A stretch of 64,000 nt of DNA from a virus. Both the position numbers and the translations under genes were made by a program. Shown in pieces: positions 12,669 through 21,681 of the stretch (the first letter of the stretch is position 1; each line of letters starts with the position of its first letter). The stretch lies in IMG/VR virus record IMGVR_UViG_3300045970_000382, positions 1 to 64,000 of that record. One strand, 5' to 3'. The notes under the pieces are model-generated. The model made no database searches. It was not told the origin of the DNA and was given only the letters and a program-made list of their open reading frames with translations.

Positions 12669-15398
12669 TGTGGGGTTGGATTTTCTCCCATCATTGGCAC
12701 ATTAACAGGATTTCGTAAGAAAATATCAGAAATAGAAGTTATTCGTTCTAAATCTACTAAAAAAACAGGGATTGATAATAATGAAGAAATTTGGGATCCA
12801 TTAACTAAAGTTTGGACTATAAAGATAGGTGATAGTGCTGAAGCTTGGGCTAAAGCTTTAGGCAAGTTAGTGGCTGGAAAGTATCCAGCATCTAGATTAG
12901 TTCTAGATTTTTCAAATATAAGACCATCAGGTGAAAGACTTAAAGGGTATGGATGGCTTAGTTCAGGTGACGAACAAATTTCTGTTGGTTTTAAGAAAAT
13001 ATCAGAAATACTCAATAGTAGAGCTGGACAATTACTCACTAAGATAAATATTTTAGATGTTGTTAATTGGTTAGGAACTATTCTTTCGTCACGTAGGTCA
13101 GCACAAATCTGTTTGTTTGAATATGGTTCTCCTGAGTGGGAAGAATTTGTGGTTGCTAAAAAGAATTATTGGGAAACAGGAAATCCACAAAGAGCCCAAA
13201 GTAATAACAGTCTAGCGTTCAAATCTAAACCTTCAAAAAAGGAATTAGAAACTATTTTTGAATTAATGGCAGATGCAGGTGGATCGGAACCTGGATTTAT
13301 GAATATGGAAGCTGCTTTAAAAAGAGCCCCGTGGTTTTCAGGATTTAACCCATCTTTAAGAAAAGGTACTAGAGTTTATACAAATAAAGGTATTATTCCT
13401 ATTGAGACTTTAGAGAATGATCTTTTTGAAGTGTTTACTATAGATGGACAATATAAAGAGGCGCGTTGTAAATTATCTGGTAAAAATCAACAACTTTACA
13501 GAATAATTTTACAAGGAGGCCATGAATATTATGCTACTAAAGAGCATAATTGGCCTATAAATAGAAAAAATAAACATAATTATGATCTTAGAAAAGATTT
13601 AATTAAGGTTACAACTGAAGAACTTAAATCAGGGGATTTACTTGTAAACACTATGAGAGATTCGTTGTATCCAAATGCTGTTAAAGGTTCTTATGATGAT
13701 GGATTTTTTATTGGATGGCTTTTGAGTGATGGTTGGATAACAAAAAGATCTCAAGGTTCAACTTGTTTAGAAATTGGATTAATAGTAAATCAAGAAGATT
13801 ATGAAAGTTCTATAAGAATTAAATTAGAGGATTATTTAGAATCTTTTGGTAGTGAATGTAAATTTAAAAATCCTAATAAACAAAGTTCTTGGGAATTACA
13901 AACGTCTATAAAATCTTTAAGTGATTGGTTATTAGAGTGTGGTGTTACAAATAATGAAAGATTACCTTCAAGTTTGTTTTCATCAGAATATTCAGAGGAT
14001 TATAGAAAAGGTTTTATTGATGGAACTTTTTCTTCTGATGGTGGCTTAGATTTTGGTGGTTTAAGAGGTAGGGAAAGTAATTCAGTTAGGATTATTCTTA
14101 ATTCTAGTAAGATTGAAAGAATTAAAGATATGTCTGAATTATTAGGTTTTTATGGAATAAGAACATCTGTGAGATTTGTACAAACTACAGGCATTTTTCC
14201 TAATGGTAAAGATTATAAAAAATTGTATGATTGTTATTATTTGGGTATTTCAGCTCCTGATTCTTTAAGGCATTTTTCTAATTTATTTCCACTTACACAC
14301 GTTAGAAAACAATTTAGGATAGAGAGTGCTGATTTAAGTAAGAGAGGAAAACTTCCTGGTTTTATTAAGATAGAATCTATTGAAAAAACAGATTTATTTG
14401 AAGATGTTTGGGATATTGGAGTTTATGATGAAAGTCACACATTCCAATTAGCTCATGGATTTACTGGTAATTGTGGTGAGGTACTCTTAGCTAATAAAGG
14501 TTTTTGTAATCTTACAGAAGTAGATGTAAGTAAGTTTAAAAATAACCAAACAGCTTTATTTAGAGCGGTTTATATTGCTGCTAGAATGAATTATAGACAG
14601 ACTTGTATAAATCTTAATGATGGTATTTTACAAGAAGCTTGGAATCTTAATAATGATTTTTTAAGATTGTGTGGTGTGGGATTAACAGGAATAGCTAAAC
14701 GTCCTGATTTACAATGCTACGATTATACGGATCTTAAAAGAACTGCTACGTATGGTGCCTATGGTATGGCTGATGAATTAGATATGCCTAGACCAAAGAA
14801 CGTTACTGTTGTAAAACCTTCTGGCAGCACGTCAAAAGTCATGGATACTACTGAAGGCATACATAAACCATTAGGTAAATATATCTTTAATAACGTCCAA
14901 TTTAGTAAGCATGATCCATTGGTAAAACTGTTGCAAGATGCGGGTTACAATGTTTTTAATCATCCTATTGATGAAACAGGGGTTTTAGTTACATTTCCAG
15001 TGAAATGGGAAGGCGTTAAATTCAGTATTGTCGATGGTAAAGAAGTTAATCTTGACAGTGCTGTTATGCAGTTAGACAAGTATAAAATGTTGCAAGATCA
15101 TTGGTGTCAACAAAATACATCTTGTACCATATCTTATGACCCCACAGAAGTTCCCGATATTATAGACTGGATGCTTTACAATTGGGATTCTTATGTTGGA
15201 GTTTCGTTTTTGTATAGAAATGATCCTACTAAGAATGCAAAAGATTTAGGTTACTTGTATTTACCACAAGAAGTTGTCACTAAAGAAGAATACGAAGACT
15301 ATGTGGCTAATTTAAGTGAAATTGACATTGAAATGGGTAATTCTCTCTATGAATTACAGAACGAAGGGTGTTCTTCAGGGGCTTGTCCTATTAAGTAG
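12558..15398 (+). CDS. nrdJ: C-intein, ribonucleotide reductase body and second intein
   Basis: 946 aa. Residues 1-37 are the C-half of the split intein (ending VVHN). Residues 38-265 are reductase starting CGVGFSP, 266-638 a full intein, and 639-946 the rest of the reductase. After splicing, NP joins CGE: Cys639 corresponds to the thiyl-radical Cys (Cys408 in L. leichmannii), Glu641 to its catalytic Glu, and Cys650, 11 residues on, to the second redox Cys. VVKPSGSTSK binds substrate. The C-terminal CSSGAC pair passes electrons from thioredoxin. No NrdB-type subunit or glycyl-radical activase accompanies it, in line with class II. It starts inside the endonuclease gene after AAGGAAAT. Confidence 0.92.
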   Translation: MMQLVGKRLLKDEESYIDIAVKDNHNFVLENGIVVHNCGVGFSPIIGTLTGFRKKISEIEVIRSKSTKKTGIDNNEEIWDPLTKVWTIKIGDSAEAWAKALGKLVAGKYPASRLVLDFSNIRPSGERLKGYGWLSSGDEQISVGFKKISEILNSRAGQLLTKINILDVVNWLGTILSSRRSAQICLFEYGSPEWEEFVVAKKNYWETGNPQRAQSNNSLAFKSKPSKKELETIFELMADAGGSEPGFMNMEAALKRAPWFSGFNPSLRKGTRVYTNKGIIPIETLENDLFEVFTIDGQYKEARCKLSGKNQQLYRIILQGGHEYYATKEHNWPINRKNKHNYDLRKDLIKVTTEELKSGDLLVNTMRDSLYPNAVKGSYDDGFFIGWLLSDGWITKRSQGSTCLEIGLIVNQEDYESSIRIKLEDYLESFGSECKFKNPNKQSSWELQTSIKSLSDWLLECGVTNNERLPSSLFSSEYSEDYRKGFIDGTFSSDGGLDFGGLRGRESNSVRIILNSSKIERIKDMSELLGFYGIRTSVRFVQTTGIFPNGKDYKKLYDCYYLGISAPDSLRHFSNLFPLTHVRKQFRIESADLSKRGKLPGFIKIESIEKTDLFEDVWDIGVYDESHTFQLAHGFTGNCGEVLLANKGFCNLTEVDVSKFKNNQTALFRAVYIAARMNYRQTCINLNDGILQEAWNLNNDFLRLCGVGLTGIAKRPDLQCYDYTDLKRTATYGAYGMADELDMPRPKNVTVVKPSGSTSKVMDTTEGIHKPLGKYIFNNVQFSKHDPLVKLLQDAGYNVFNHPIDETGVLVTFPVKWEGVKFSIVDGKEVNLDSAVMQLDKYKMLQDHWCQQNTSCTISYDPTEVPDIIDWMLYNWDSYVGVSFLYRNDPTKNAKDLGYLYLPQEVVTKEEYEDYVANLSEIDIEMGNSLYELQNEGCSSGACPIK
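13353..14471 (+). mobile_element. Contiguous LAGLIDADG intein in the NPCGE motif
   Basis: 373 residues (266-638 of the gene product). It starts with Ser (SLRKGTRVYTNKGIIPIE) and ends HGFTGN before Cys+1. The two dodecapeptides are FIGWLLSDGW (about 384-393) and GFIDGTFSSDGG (about 485-496). The block-B His lies in the ATKEHNWP segment. It is inserted between Pro and the thiyl-radical Cys of NPCGE. The enzyme is dead until it splices. Confidence 0.92.
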
Positions 15399-15400
15399 TC

Positions 15401-15429
15401 TTGACAATCAATATTATTCTAATTATATT
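15401..15429 (+). promoter_or_regulatory. Sigma-70-type promoter before the structural module
   Basis: TTGACA at 15401-15406, a 17-nt spacer and TATATT at 15424-15429. It lies 3 nt past the reductase stop and ahead of the terminase/head genes, with an AT-rich spacer and the first ATG at 15462. It marks the border between metabolic and structural modules. Confidence 0.75.
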
Positions 15430-15461
15430 AACTATAAACTCCAATATTTTAGGATTAAAAG

Positions 15462-15875
15462 ATGAGTGAATTGATACGACAACGTTCCAAAAGTAGTGAG
15501 TTAGATTTTAGTAAAAGTGCAGTTAATGCCTTTGAAAGGACTTACAGCGTGTTATTTGAGCAAGCATTGACCGAAGCTGATAGGTTACAAAGAATTAATG
15601 GTGCTATGACTGCTTTAGAACAAGAGTTATTAGATCCAGATCGTATTGCTCAAATGGACAACAGTCAGAAGTTGATGGTCTTTGATTTATTAACGCGAAC
15701 GTCCAATACATCTATAAAGAATTTAATGGGTTTTGGTCAACTCTTTATGAATATTAAAACCGTTGTCAGTATATTGGAAAATACTAAGACTTCTACTATT
15801 ATAGAACAAATACAAGATGATGTATTAGATATAGAATTTACATCTGAAGACTATGAAGGGATAGATTTTAAATGA
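15462..15875 (+). CDS. Protein of 137 aa, unknown
   Basis: Mostly helical protein (MSELIRQRSKSSELDFSKSA...) with an acidic C-terminus. It is the first gene after the promoter at 15401 and overlaps the next gene by 4 nt (ATGA). Position just before the terminase genes suggests a packaging or head-related accessory role, but no motif supports one. Confidence 0.75.
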   Translation: MSELIRQRSKSSELDFSKSAVNAFERTYSVLFEQALTEADRLQRINGAMTALEQELLDPDRIAQMDNSQKLMVFDLLTRTSNTSIKNLMGFGQLFMNIKTVVSILENTKTSTIIEQIQDDVLDIEFTSEDYEGIDFK

Positions 15876-16075
15876 ACACTAAAGTAAATCTTAAAAATAT
15901 AGAAACAGTAGATGTCTCAGTTCTTAAAGATTTTGTCAAATCATCTTCTACTTCTAAACTTATTAATTTATATTCTGGATTGAATAAAGTTTCATCTCAG
16001 AGTACACAATTATGTCAAAAAAGAATTCAACAAGTTCTTTATCGTGTGAAGCCTTCCAATAGATTTTTAAAGTGA
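15872..16075 (+). CDS. Small protein, 67 aa, unknown
   Basis: Basic, Ser/Lys-rich, probably helical (ETVDVSVLKDFVKSSSTSKL). Coupled to the preceding gene by an ATGA overlap and followed after 7 nt by the small terminase gene. No family recognised. Confidence 0.65.
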   Translation: MNTKVNLKNIETVDVSVLKDFVKSSSTSKLINLYSGLNKVSSQSTQLCQKRIQQVLYRVKPSNRFLK

Positions 16076-16082
16076 GATATTT

Positions 16083-16550
16083 ATGGCTGAAAATTTACCT
16101 TTAATAGAGAAATGCTTAGAATACTACTATAGATTAGGTCCAAATAGATCTCTTTTAACTTTAGAAGAAAAATCAAAAGTTCCTTTTGCAACGTTAAAAG
16201 ACTGGTGTGAAGGGTTTGGTTGGGATGAAAAGATTATTGAAAGGGATAAAGATCTTAATAGGCAATTGGAAGAATCTTATAGAAGCAAGACTATTCAAAT
16301 ACGAAATAGACTGGTTGCCCAAATGGATGGTTTGATGAATGATATGGAGTCCTGTTCACTAGGACTTCCATTTGCGGTGACTTGTGTCGCAGATCTTAAG
16401 CAACTTTCTCAAGCCTACGAATCGTTAGTCCGGGCAAATATACTGGCTCAGACTAAGGCACAAGATTTATTAGGTTCAGACAAGTCACCTAAGACTTGGT
16501 CTGATTTGTTAGCACATGTTGAGGGCGATCGCCCAGAGGAGTTAGAATGA
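16083..16550 (+). CDS. terS: Probable small terminase subunit
   Basis: 155 aa. The N-terminal region reads as a helix-turn-helix (LTLEEKSKVPFATLKDWCEG), followed by a long helical oligomerisation region. This order and length are typical of TerS, which recognises the packaging site and stimulates the large subunit. The position about 500 nt before the large terminase gene supports the call; there is no unique sequence signature. The next small gene starts in its stop codon (ATGA). Confidence 0.6.
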   Translation: MAENLPLIEKCLEYYYRLGPNRSLLTLEEKSKVPFATLKDWCEGFGWDEKIIERDKDLNRQLEESYRSKTIQIRNRLVAQMDGLMNDMESCSLGLPFAVTCVADLKQLSQAYESLVRANILAQTKAQDLLGSDKSPKTWSDLLAHVEGDRPEELE

Positions 16551-16672
16551 AAAATCAAGAAGAAAATAAAGAAAAATTCTTTGAGGATTTAATTGAGTTA
16601 GCAGAGACTACGGGTGGAATGGAGATTTTGAGGAGATTGTACAATTCCTCGAATTTGTACATGAAGATTTGA
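16547..16672 (+). CDS. Small protein, 41 aa, unknown
   Basis: MKNQEENKEKFFEDLIELAE..., a short acidic/basic helical peptide, starts in an ATGA overlap with the terS stop. Coupling supports it as a real gene, but nothing indicates a function. About 90 nt with only a possible 16-residue frame separate it from the next gene. Confidence 0.5.
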   Translation: MKNQEENKEKFFEDLIELAETTGGMEILRRLYNSSNLYMKI

Positions 16673-16764
16673 ACATACAACGACCATTCGCAAACTATTA
16701 TTTGGAACCTTATGAATAAGATCATTTTTGAAAAACAAGATTCAGATGTTGAAGAAAATTAAGT

Positions 16765-17004
16765 ATGGCAGAAAGTTATATTGGGAAACCTTTAGAATTA
16801 TCTCCTGATAAAATAAGAGAGGTTGGAGCTGATAAGGTTGAAATTATTATAGTTCATAAATTTAGTGATGGATCTGAAGCTGAATTTAGAGGTTTATATA
16901 AAGAAGGAAGGCAGCAATATTATTCTACTGAAATAACAAATGCAAAATCTAGTGTTCATCGTAGTGATTCTAGAGTTGATGATTTGTTGAAAGATTTATA
17001 TTAG
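16765..17004 (+). CDS. Small protein, 79 aa, unknown
   Basis: MAESYIGKPLELSPDKIREV... predicts an alpha/beta protein with central strands (VEIIIVHKFSDG). The initiation context is weak (GAAGAAAA). Lying between the terminase genes, it may be a packaging accessory. No family recognised. Confidence 0.6.
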   Translation: MAESYIGKPLELSPDKIREVGADKVEIIIVHKFSDGSEAEFRGLYKEGRQQYYSTEITNAKSSVHRSDSRVDDLLKDLY

Positions 17005-17045
17005 GTTAAATTTTATGAATAAGGTAATTATAGAAGTAAGAAGAA

Positions 17046-18566
17046 ATGGCTGAAACACCTGTAAGTTGGAAATCCAACTTAGTAGAGAAATCTAAGCAAG
17101 ATCCTGTTTGGTGGATAGAAAATGTTCTTGGCGTTACTTTATGGTCAAAACAAAGAGAAATTTGTGAGGCTATTCGTGATAATGAACGTGTAGCTGTTCC
17201 TTCAAGTTTTGGAACTGGTAAAACTTTTTTGGCAGCTTGTCTAGTATTGTGGTTTCTATATAATTTCAAACCTGCTCAAGTAGTTTCAACAGCACCCACA
17301 TTTCGTCAAGTCCGTGATTTGTTATGGGCTGAAATTCGTAATTTACATGCTAGAGCTAAAATGCCTTTGGGTGGTGAATGTCTACAACTCAGTATTAAGC
17401 TGAATGATGAACAATTTGCTGTGGGTTTTAGTACTGATTCAAATAACATGGATCTCTTTACAGGGTACCACTCACCTAACATGTTAGTAGTTTTTGACCA
17501 GGCAGCGGGTTTATCCACAACGTTTTGGGAAGCCGCTGAAGGTTTGCTAACCTCGGCCAACTGTAAGTGGCTCGCAATCTCAAATACCGCAATCGCAGAC
17601 AGCGAGTTTGCAAATATATGTATCCCTGAAAGAAGTACACGCTTTGGTGACTGGAAGATTGTTAAAATATGTGCAGAGGAGTCACCTAACGTAGTTGCTA
17701 AGAGGAATGTGTTTCCTGGATTAATTTCCTACGATTGGGTTCAGAAAAGAAAAAAGGCGTGGGGTATAAACGATCCCTTATACCAGATCTTTATCTTAGC
17801 TGAATTTGTTTTATCAAGTGAGATGACTGTTATCCCAGGACACTTAATTCCCATAGCTTTTGAGAATGATGGTATTGAAGGCGATGATATTATTATCGGT
17901 CTTGATGTGGCGAGAGCGGGTCTTGATTCAACGGTTTGGGCTGCGGTCAGTGGTAGTGCTGCTTTGGAGATAAAACGCCATACAGGGAATGATTTGATGG
18001 TTGTAGTGGGTGAAACTATTGAGTATGTACGCTATTTAGAAGAGAAATACGGTAAACCTGTATCAAATATTAAGATAGATACTATTGGTGTAGGTGGCGG
18101 TGTTTATGACAGATTGGCAGAGCAAGATTTTCCATGTACGCCTATAAATAACTCAGAAGTCAAAGTAGTTTCGGATAAAGAACGCTATCTTAATGTCAGA
18201 GCAGAAATGGCTTGGCAGTTACGATATTTGTTCCAAAATTTTGCTATTGGTTTATTTAGACTAGTAGATATGGATGAGGAACTTGCTGATTATTTGAAAA
18301 CGGATTTACGTGTTCAAAAATATAAGATATCTTCGTCAGGAAAGATACAGCTTATATCTAAGGATGACATTAAAAAAGAACTAGGACGTTCTCCTGATTA
18401 CTGGGATTCCTTGGTAATGGCATTTTGTGATCCTGGTGGTGGGCCTCCTGATCTTGAATATATCAGTGGTAGACCTGAAAAGAAAGAAGAACGTGTCTTA
18501 ACAGATAAGGAGTGGAATAGTTTTCTTGGTATTGAGATTGATATTTTGGATTCAACCTTTAATTAG
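17046..18566 (+). CDS. terL: Large terminase subunit
   Basis: 506 aa. Motor and nuclease that fills the prohead with DNA and cuts concatemers. ATPase domain: Walker A SSFGTGKT at 53-60 and Walker B MLVVFDQA at 146-153, where Gln152 takes the place of the usual catalytic Glu. RNase H-like nuclease domain: Asp in IIIGLDVARAGLDSTV, Asp in IKIDTIGVGGG and Asp in DYWDSLVMAF. Length is normal for the family. Confidence 0.93.
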   Translation: MAETPVSWKSNLVEKSKQDPVWWIENVLGVTLWSKQREICEAIRDNERVAVPSSFGTGKTFLAACLVLWFLYNFKPAQVVSTAPTFRQVRDLLWAEIRNLHARAKMPLGGECLQLSIKLNDEQFAVGFSTDSNNMDLFTGYHSPNMLVVFDQAAGLSTTFWEAAEGLLTSANCKWLAISNTAIADSEFANICIPERSTRFGDWKIVKICAEESPNVVAKRNVFPGLISYDWVQKRKKAWGINDPLYQIFILAEFVLSSEMTVIPGHLIPIAFENDGIEGDDIIIGLDVARAGLDSTVWAAVSGSAALEIKRHTGNDLMVVVGETIEYVRYLEEKYGKPVSNIKIDTIGVGGGVYDRLAEQDFPCTPINNSEVKVVSDKERYLNVRAEMAWQLRYLFQNFAIGLFRLVDMDEELADYLKTDLRVQKYKISSSGKIQLISKDDIKKELGRSPDYWDSLVMAFCDPGGGPPDLEYISGRPEKKEERVLTDKEWNSFLGIEIDILDSTFN

Positions 18567-18643
18567 ATGGAAATAGGAAGTTGAGATACGATGATTAGTG
18601 ATATAATTTCAAGAATAGAAGTATTCTTTTTAGGAAATAAGAT

Positions 18644-20245
18644 ATGTCTTTAAATTCTCAACAACAATTTAGTTTCGTTGACTGGATGAATGAAGGTGGA
18701 CAAGCTAATATCCGAAACAATGTCTTATCCACATCGTATGAAAGAGTTTCATGGGTTTATGCCTGTATTAATACAATTGGAACGGTAGCATCCAGTGCTC
18801 CATTAGCGTTTTATACTGATCCAACATGTTCAGAAAGATTTAGGCTTAAGGATGAGAAACATAATGTAGTAACATTGTTTAATCCTCCCAAGCCTCCTTT
18901 TATTCCATCACTTAGAGAACTCATATTTAGAACTTTTGTCCATTTAGGTATTCAAGGTAGAGTTTTTTGGGTATTTGAAAAAAAGAATGGTAAGTATGCT
19001 GAAATTGACCTCAAAGGAAATCTCCGTTCAGTTCTAACTAATGGTAGTTATGGAAAACTTATGTATTGGGAAGAACACAATGCAATGGGTTCTTTTAAAT
19101 GGCAACCTGAACAAGTATTACCTGTTGTTTATTATAATCCTAGAGATTTGGTAACTACAGATGTACCTGTAACAGGTTTATCACCATTGATGGCAGCTAG
19201 ACAAAGTTTAGATCAAGAGTTTAATATTAATGGGTGGAACACTTCGTTTTTTAAAACGGGTATGAAAACTCCATTATTATTGAAAGCTAAAGGAACTCTT
19301 TCAAAAGAACAAAAAGCTGATTTACGAAAAGAGATAGTTAATTATTACAGTGGTATTGATGGAGCACATGGAGCTTTAATTGTATCGGGTGGTATTGAAG
19401 TTACACCTTTATCTATTTCACAAAAAGATATAGATTTTATTGAAGGTAAGAAATTTAATAGAGAAGAAATAGCGTCTATTTATGGAGTTCCACCAGCATT
19501 ATTGGGACTTTTTGAATTTTCAAATTATTCCAACGCCAGAGAGCAACGTAAAATATTTTGGGAAAATACTTTATTGCCTAAAATGGCAATGATTTTAGAT
19601 TTAGTTCAGATTAATATCTTAGATAGATATTTTCCTGGAATTTATGCTAAATGGGATACTTCTAATATTTATGGACTGAAACCCGATGCTTCAGATGTAG
19701 CTAATGCTGCAAAGGTTTATTATGAAATGGGTATAGGTGTTAAAGATTTGGCAACTCTTTTAAGATTACCAGAATTGGCTAATATTAAATTAGAAGATAG
19801 AACTCCAAAACTTCCTAATATTCTTAATAGACCGACTCCTGGTGGCAATAATAACAAACCTATACCACAAGCCAATCGTCGTCCTAAACCTGGAAAACCT
19901 ATTGATAATCCTGGTGATCCATCAAATGTGCAAAATGCTCCTAAAAAAGATTTAGAAAAATTTTTTACAAATGTCTTGAGTAGATATACTAATTCTGCCA
20001 TTATGACCAAACAAAGGTCACCTAAATTAAATAAGAAATCTTGGTCAATGGAATTTATATCTATTGTTCAACCAGAATTAGAAAAATTTTGTGAAATTAA
20101 TAATTATTCTATTTCTATTGCTCTGGATAAATGTAATTGTTTTGTAACATTCTTATTAGATGGTAAAATTTCACTACAATCAGTTCAAAATGAGCCTAGT
20201 AAATTTGCAGGTGTTTTAGTTTCTTCCATAGTGAATAAACTCTAA
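18644..20245 (+). CDS. Portal protein
   Basis: 533 aa, HK97/SPP1-like portal that forms the dodecameric DNA channel and docks the terminase and neck. Family marks: an early SWVYACINTIGTVASSAP helix, YNPRDL, then FNREEIASIYGVPPALLG and FSNYSNAREQRKIFWENTLLP. A Pro/Asn/Lys-rich linker (about 390-430) leads to an extra C-terminal domain of about 90 residues. It lies 78 nt after terL, with a weak ribosome-binding site (AGGAAA). Confidence 0.92.
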   Translation: MSLNSQQQFSFVDWMNEGGQANIRNNVLSTSYERVSWVYACINTIGTVASSAPLAFYTDPTCSERFRLKDEKHNVVTLFNPPKPPFIPSLRELIFRTFVHLGIQGRVFWVFEKKNGKYAEIDLKGNLRSVLTNGSYGKLMYWEEHNAMGSFKWQPEQVLPVVYYNPRDLVTTDVPVTGLSPLMAARQSLDQEFNINGWNTSFFKTGMKTPLLLKAKGTLSKEQKADLRKEIVNYYSGIDGAHGALIVSGGIEVTPLSISQKDIDFIEGKKFNREEIASIYGVPPALLGLFEFSNYSNAREQRKIFWENTLLPKMAMILDLVQINILDRYFPGIYAKWDTSNIYGLKPDASDVANAAKVYYEMGIGVKDLATLLRLPELANIKLEDRTPKLPNILNRPTPGGNNNKPIPQANRRPKPGKPIDNPGDPSNVQNAPKKDLEKFFTNVLSRYTNSAIMTKQRSPKLNKKSWSMEFISIVQPELEKFCEINNYSISIALDKCNCFVTFLLDGKISLQSVQNEPSKFAGVLVSSIVNKL

Positions 20246-20275
20246 AGAATTTAAATCAAAAATGAGGTTTGTCCC

Positions 20276-21655
20276 ATGTCACAGTTAATTTTTTCACTAG
20301 ACAAAACTGTCACTGAGAAGGGCACTGTTGGAAGTAATATTTATAAAGCTATTGCATCTACAGCCGCTCTTGACCGTGACCGTGAGGTTTTAGTGCCCAA
20401 AGGTGCAGTTACTGATTCTTTTATGAAGAATCCTGTAATGTTAATGATCCATAACTACAAACAAGTTCCTATTGGTAAAGTTCTATCTATAGACATTACC
20501 AAAGATGCAGTATCTTTTTCTTTTACGTTTGCCGATACCGAGGATGGTAACGAATTGAAAGGTCTCTACGATACTGGATTCATGAACGCATTTAGTGTCG
20601 GTTTATATCCATTAAAATCAATGTGGATTGAAGATCAAACTCCAGATCAGTTTGAAATCACTAACACTGATGGAACTAAAGATACATTTGACTTAACCAA
20701 ATACAAGATTAAGCCTCAACGTGTTGTGTTATCATGGGAATTGCTAGAAATTAGTCCAGTTCCAGTACCTAGTAATCCAGAAGCTCTGCTAATTAGAGCC
20801 AAAGAAGACATTATCCGTAAAACAGTTGAAGGTCAACTCAGTAAGGCAGCGGGTCAACTTTTAGAATACAGAATTGACAAGCAAATTGAAACTATTAAAT
20901 TTGCCTTTGATTCTGATTTGGAAAAACTCAGTTCTTTAAAGAGTTCTAATGTCATTGAATACGTTAAAACTCCTATTGATGTTGAAAAAAGTTGGGATGG
21001 ACTTAGAGCACAAGCTTCGTTAGCTAAATGGTCATCTTCTGATGAATCTGGAGAAAAAGATTTAATTAATTGGGGTGAATATGCTAGAGGATTTGCTTAT
21101 GTCAATGTTGATAAAGCAGATAAATTATCTAGTTATAAATTTACCCACCATCATGTTATTGATAAAGAAGTAGTTGCTATTTTTAAAGGCGTAGCTAAAT
21201 CTATGGCAAGTCTTTTGTCAAGTAAAGAAGTTTATGGTGATGATGCTAAAAGTATTTATGAACATTTGGCAGAACATTACAAAGATGCAGTAAAAGAGTG
21301 CCCACCTTTTGAAGATAATTATACTGAAGATCAGTTGAAAGCAATTGCTGATGGTTTAGATTGGACTGTTAAATCAGATCCAGAAAATGAATCTAATGAG
21401 GATGATGCTTCTAAAGATCCTGTTGAATTAGTTTCAGATAAGAAATTAGATCAAATACTAGAAACATTAGTAGAATTTGATGAAGTAATTAGGTTGAGAT
21501 TCACTCTAATGGCTGATACACTGGATGCAATTCACGGTGATGTTAAATCTTTAAGTACTTCTGAAGAAAAATCTGATGATGAAGATCCTGACACAAGTGA
21601 AAATGTTATTGAAGATCAGCTTAAATCTTTGACTGAATTTCTAAAACAACCTTAA
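20276..21655 (+). CDS. Prohead protease with C-terminal extension
   Basis: 459 aa. The N-terminal ~190 residues are an HK97-type prohead maturation protease: catalytic His in MLMIHNYKQVPIG, Ser in FMNAFSVGLYP, and SWELLEISPVPVPSNP. A second domain (about 245-365) contains SSYKFTHHHVIDKE, as in the KLPHH-type extension found in many phage proteases. The acidic C-terminal tail may act as scaffold; no separate scaffold gene is present. The capsid gene follows. Confidence 0.85.
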   Translation: MSQLIFSLDKTVTEKGTVGSNIYKAIASTAALDRDREVLVPKGAVTDSFMKNPVMLMIHNYKQVPIGKVLSIDITKDAVSFSFTFADTEDGNELKGLYDTGFMNAFSVGLYPLKSMWIEDQTPDQFEITNTDGTKDTFDLTKYKIKPQRVVLSWELLEISPVPVPSNPEALLIRAKEDIIRKTVEGQLSKAAGQLLEYRIDKQIETIKFAFDSDLEKLSSLKSSNVIEYVKTPIDVEKSWDGLRAQASLAKWSSSDESGEKDLINWGEYARGFAYVNVDKADKLSSYKFTHHHVIDKEVVAIFKGVAKSMASLLSSKEVYGDDAKSIYEHLAEHYKDAVKECPPFEDNYTEDQLKAIADGLDWTVKSDPENESNEDDASKDPVELVSDKKLDQILETLVEFDEVIRLRFTLMADTLDAIHGDVKSLSTSEEKSDDEDPDTSENVIEDQLKSLTEFLKQP

Positions 21656-21681
21656 TTATTAATTGTATTGGAGTTAAAAAA

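Noticed and set aside
12602-13039. Minus-strand frame of 145 aa
   Set aside because: Antisense to the conserved reductase body; a shadow of its codon use.
16522-16534. GGCGATCGCC (HIP1-like) as a sign of a cyanobacterial host
   Set aside because: A single occurrence is not evidence. HIP1 is informative only when many copies are present.
16712-16762. 16-residue frame MNKIIFEKQDSDVEEN
   Set aside because: Too short and without a clear ribosome-binding site; may be a leader peptide but unsupported.
17015-17053. 12-residue frame before the large terminase gene
   Set aside because: It overlaps the terminase start and resembles the previous tiny frame (MNK-I/V-I-E), but length and context are too weak to call a gene.
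18591-18655. 20-residue frame overlapping the portal start
   Set aside because: A weak AGGAAG site precedes it, but nothing else supports coding.
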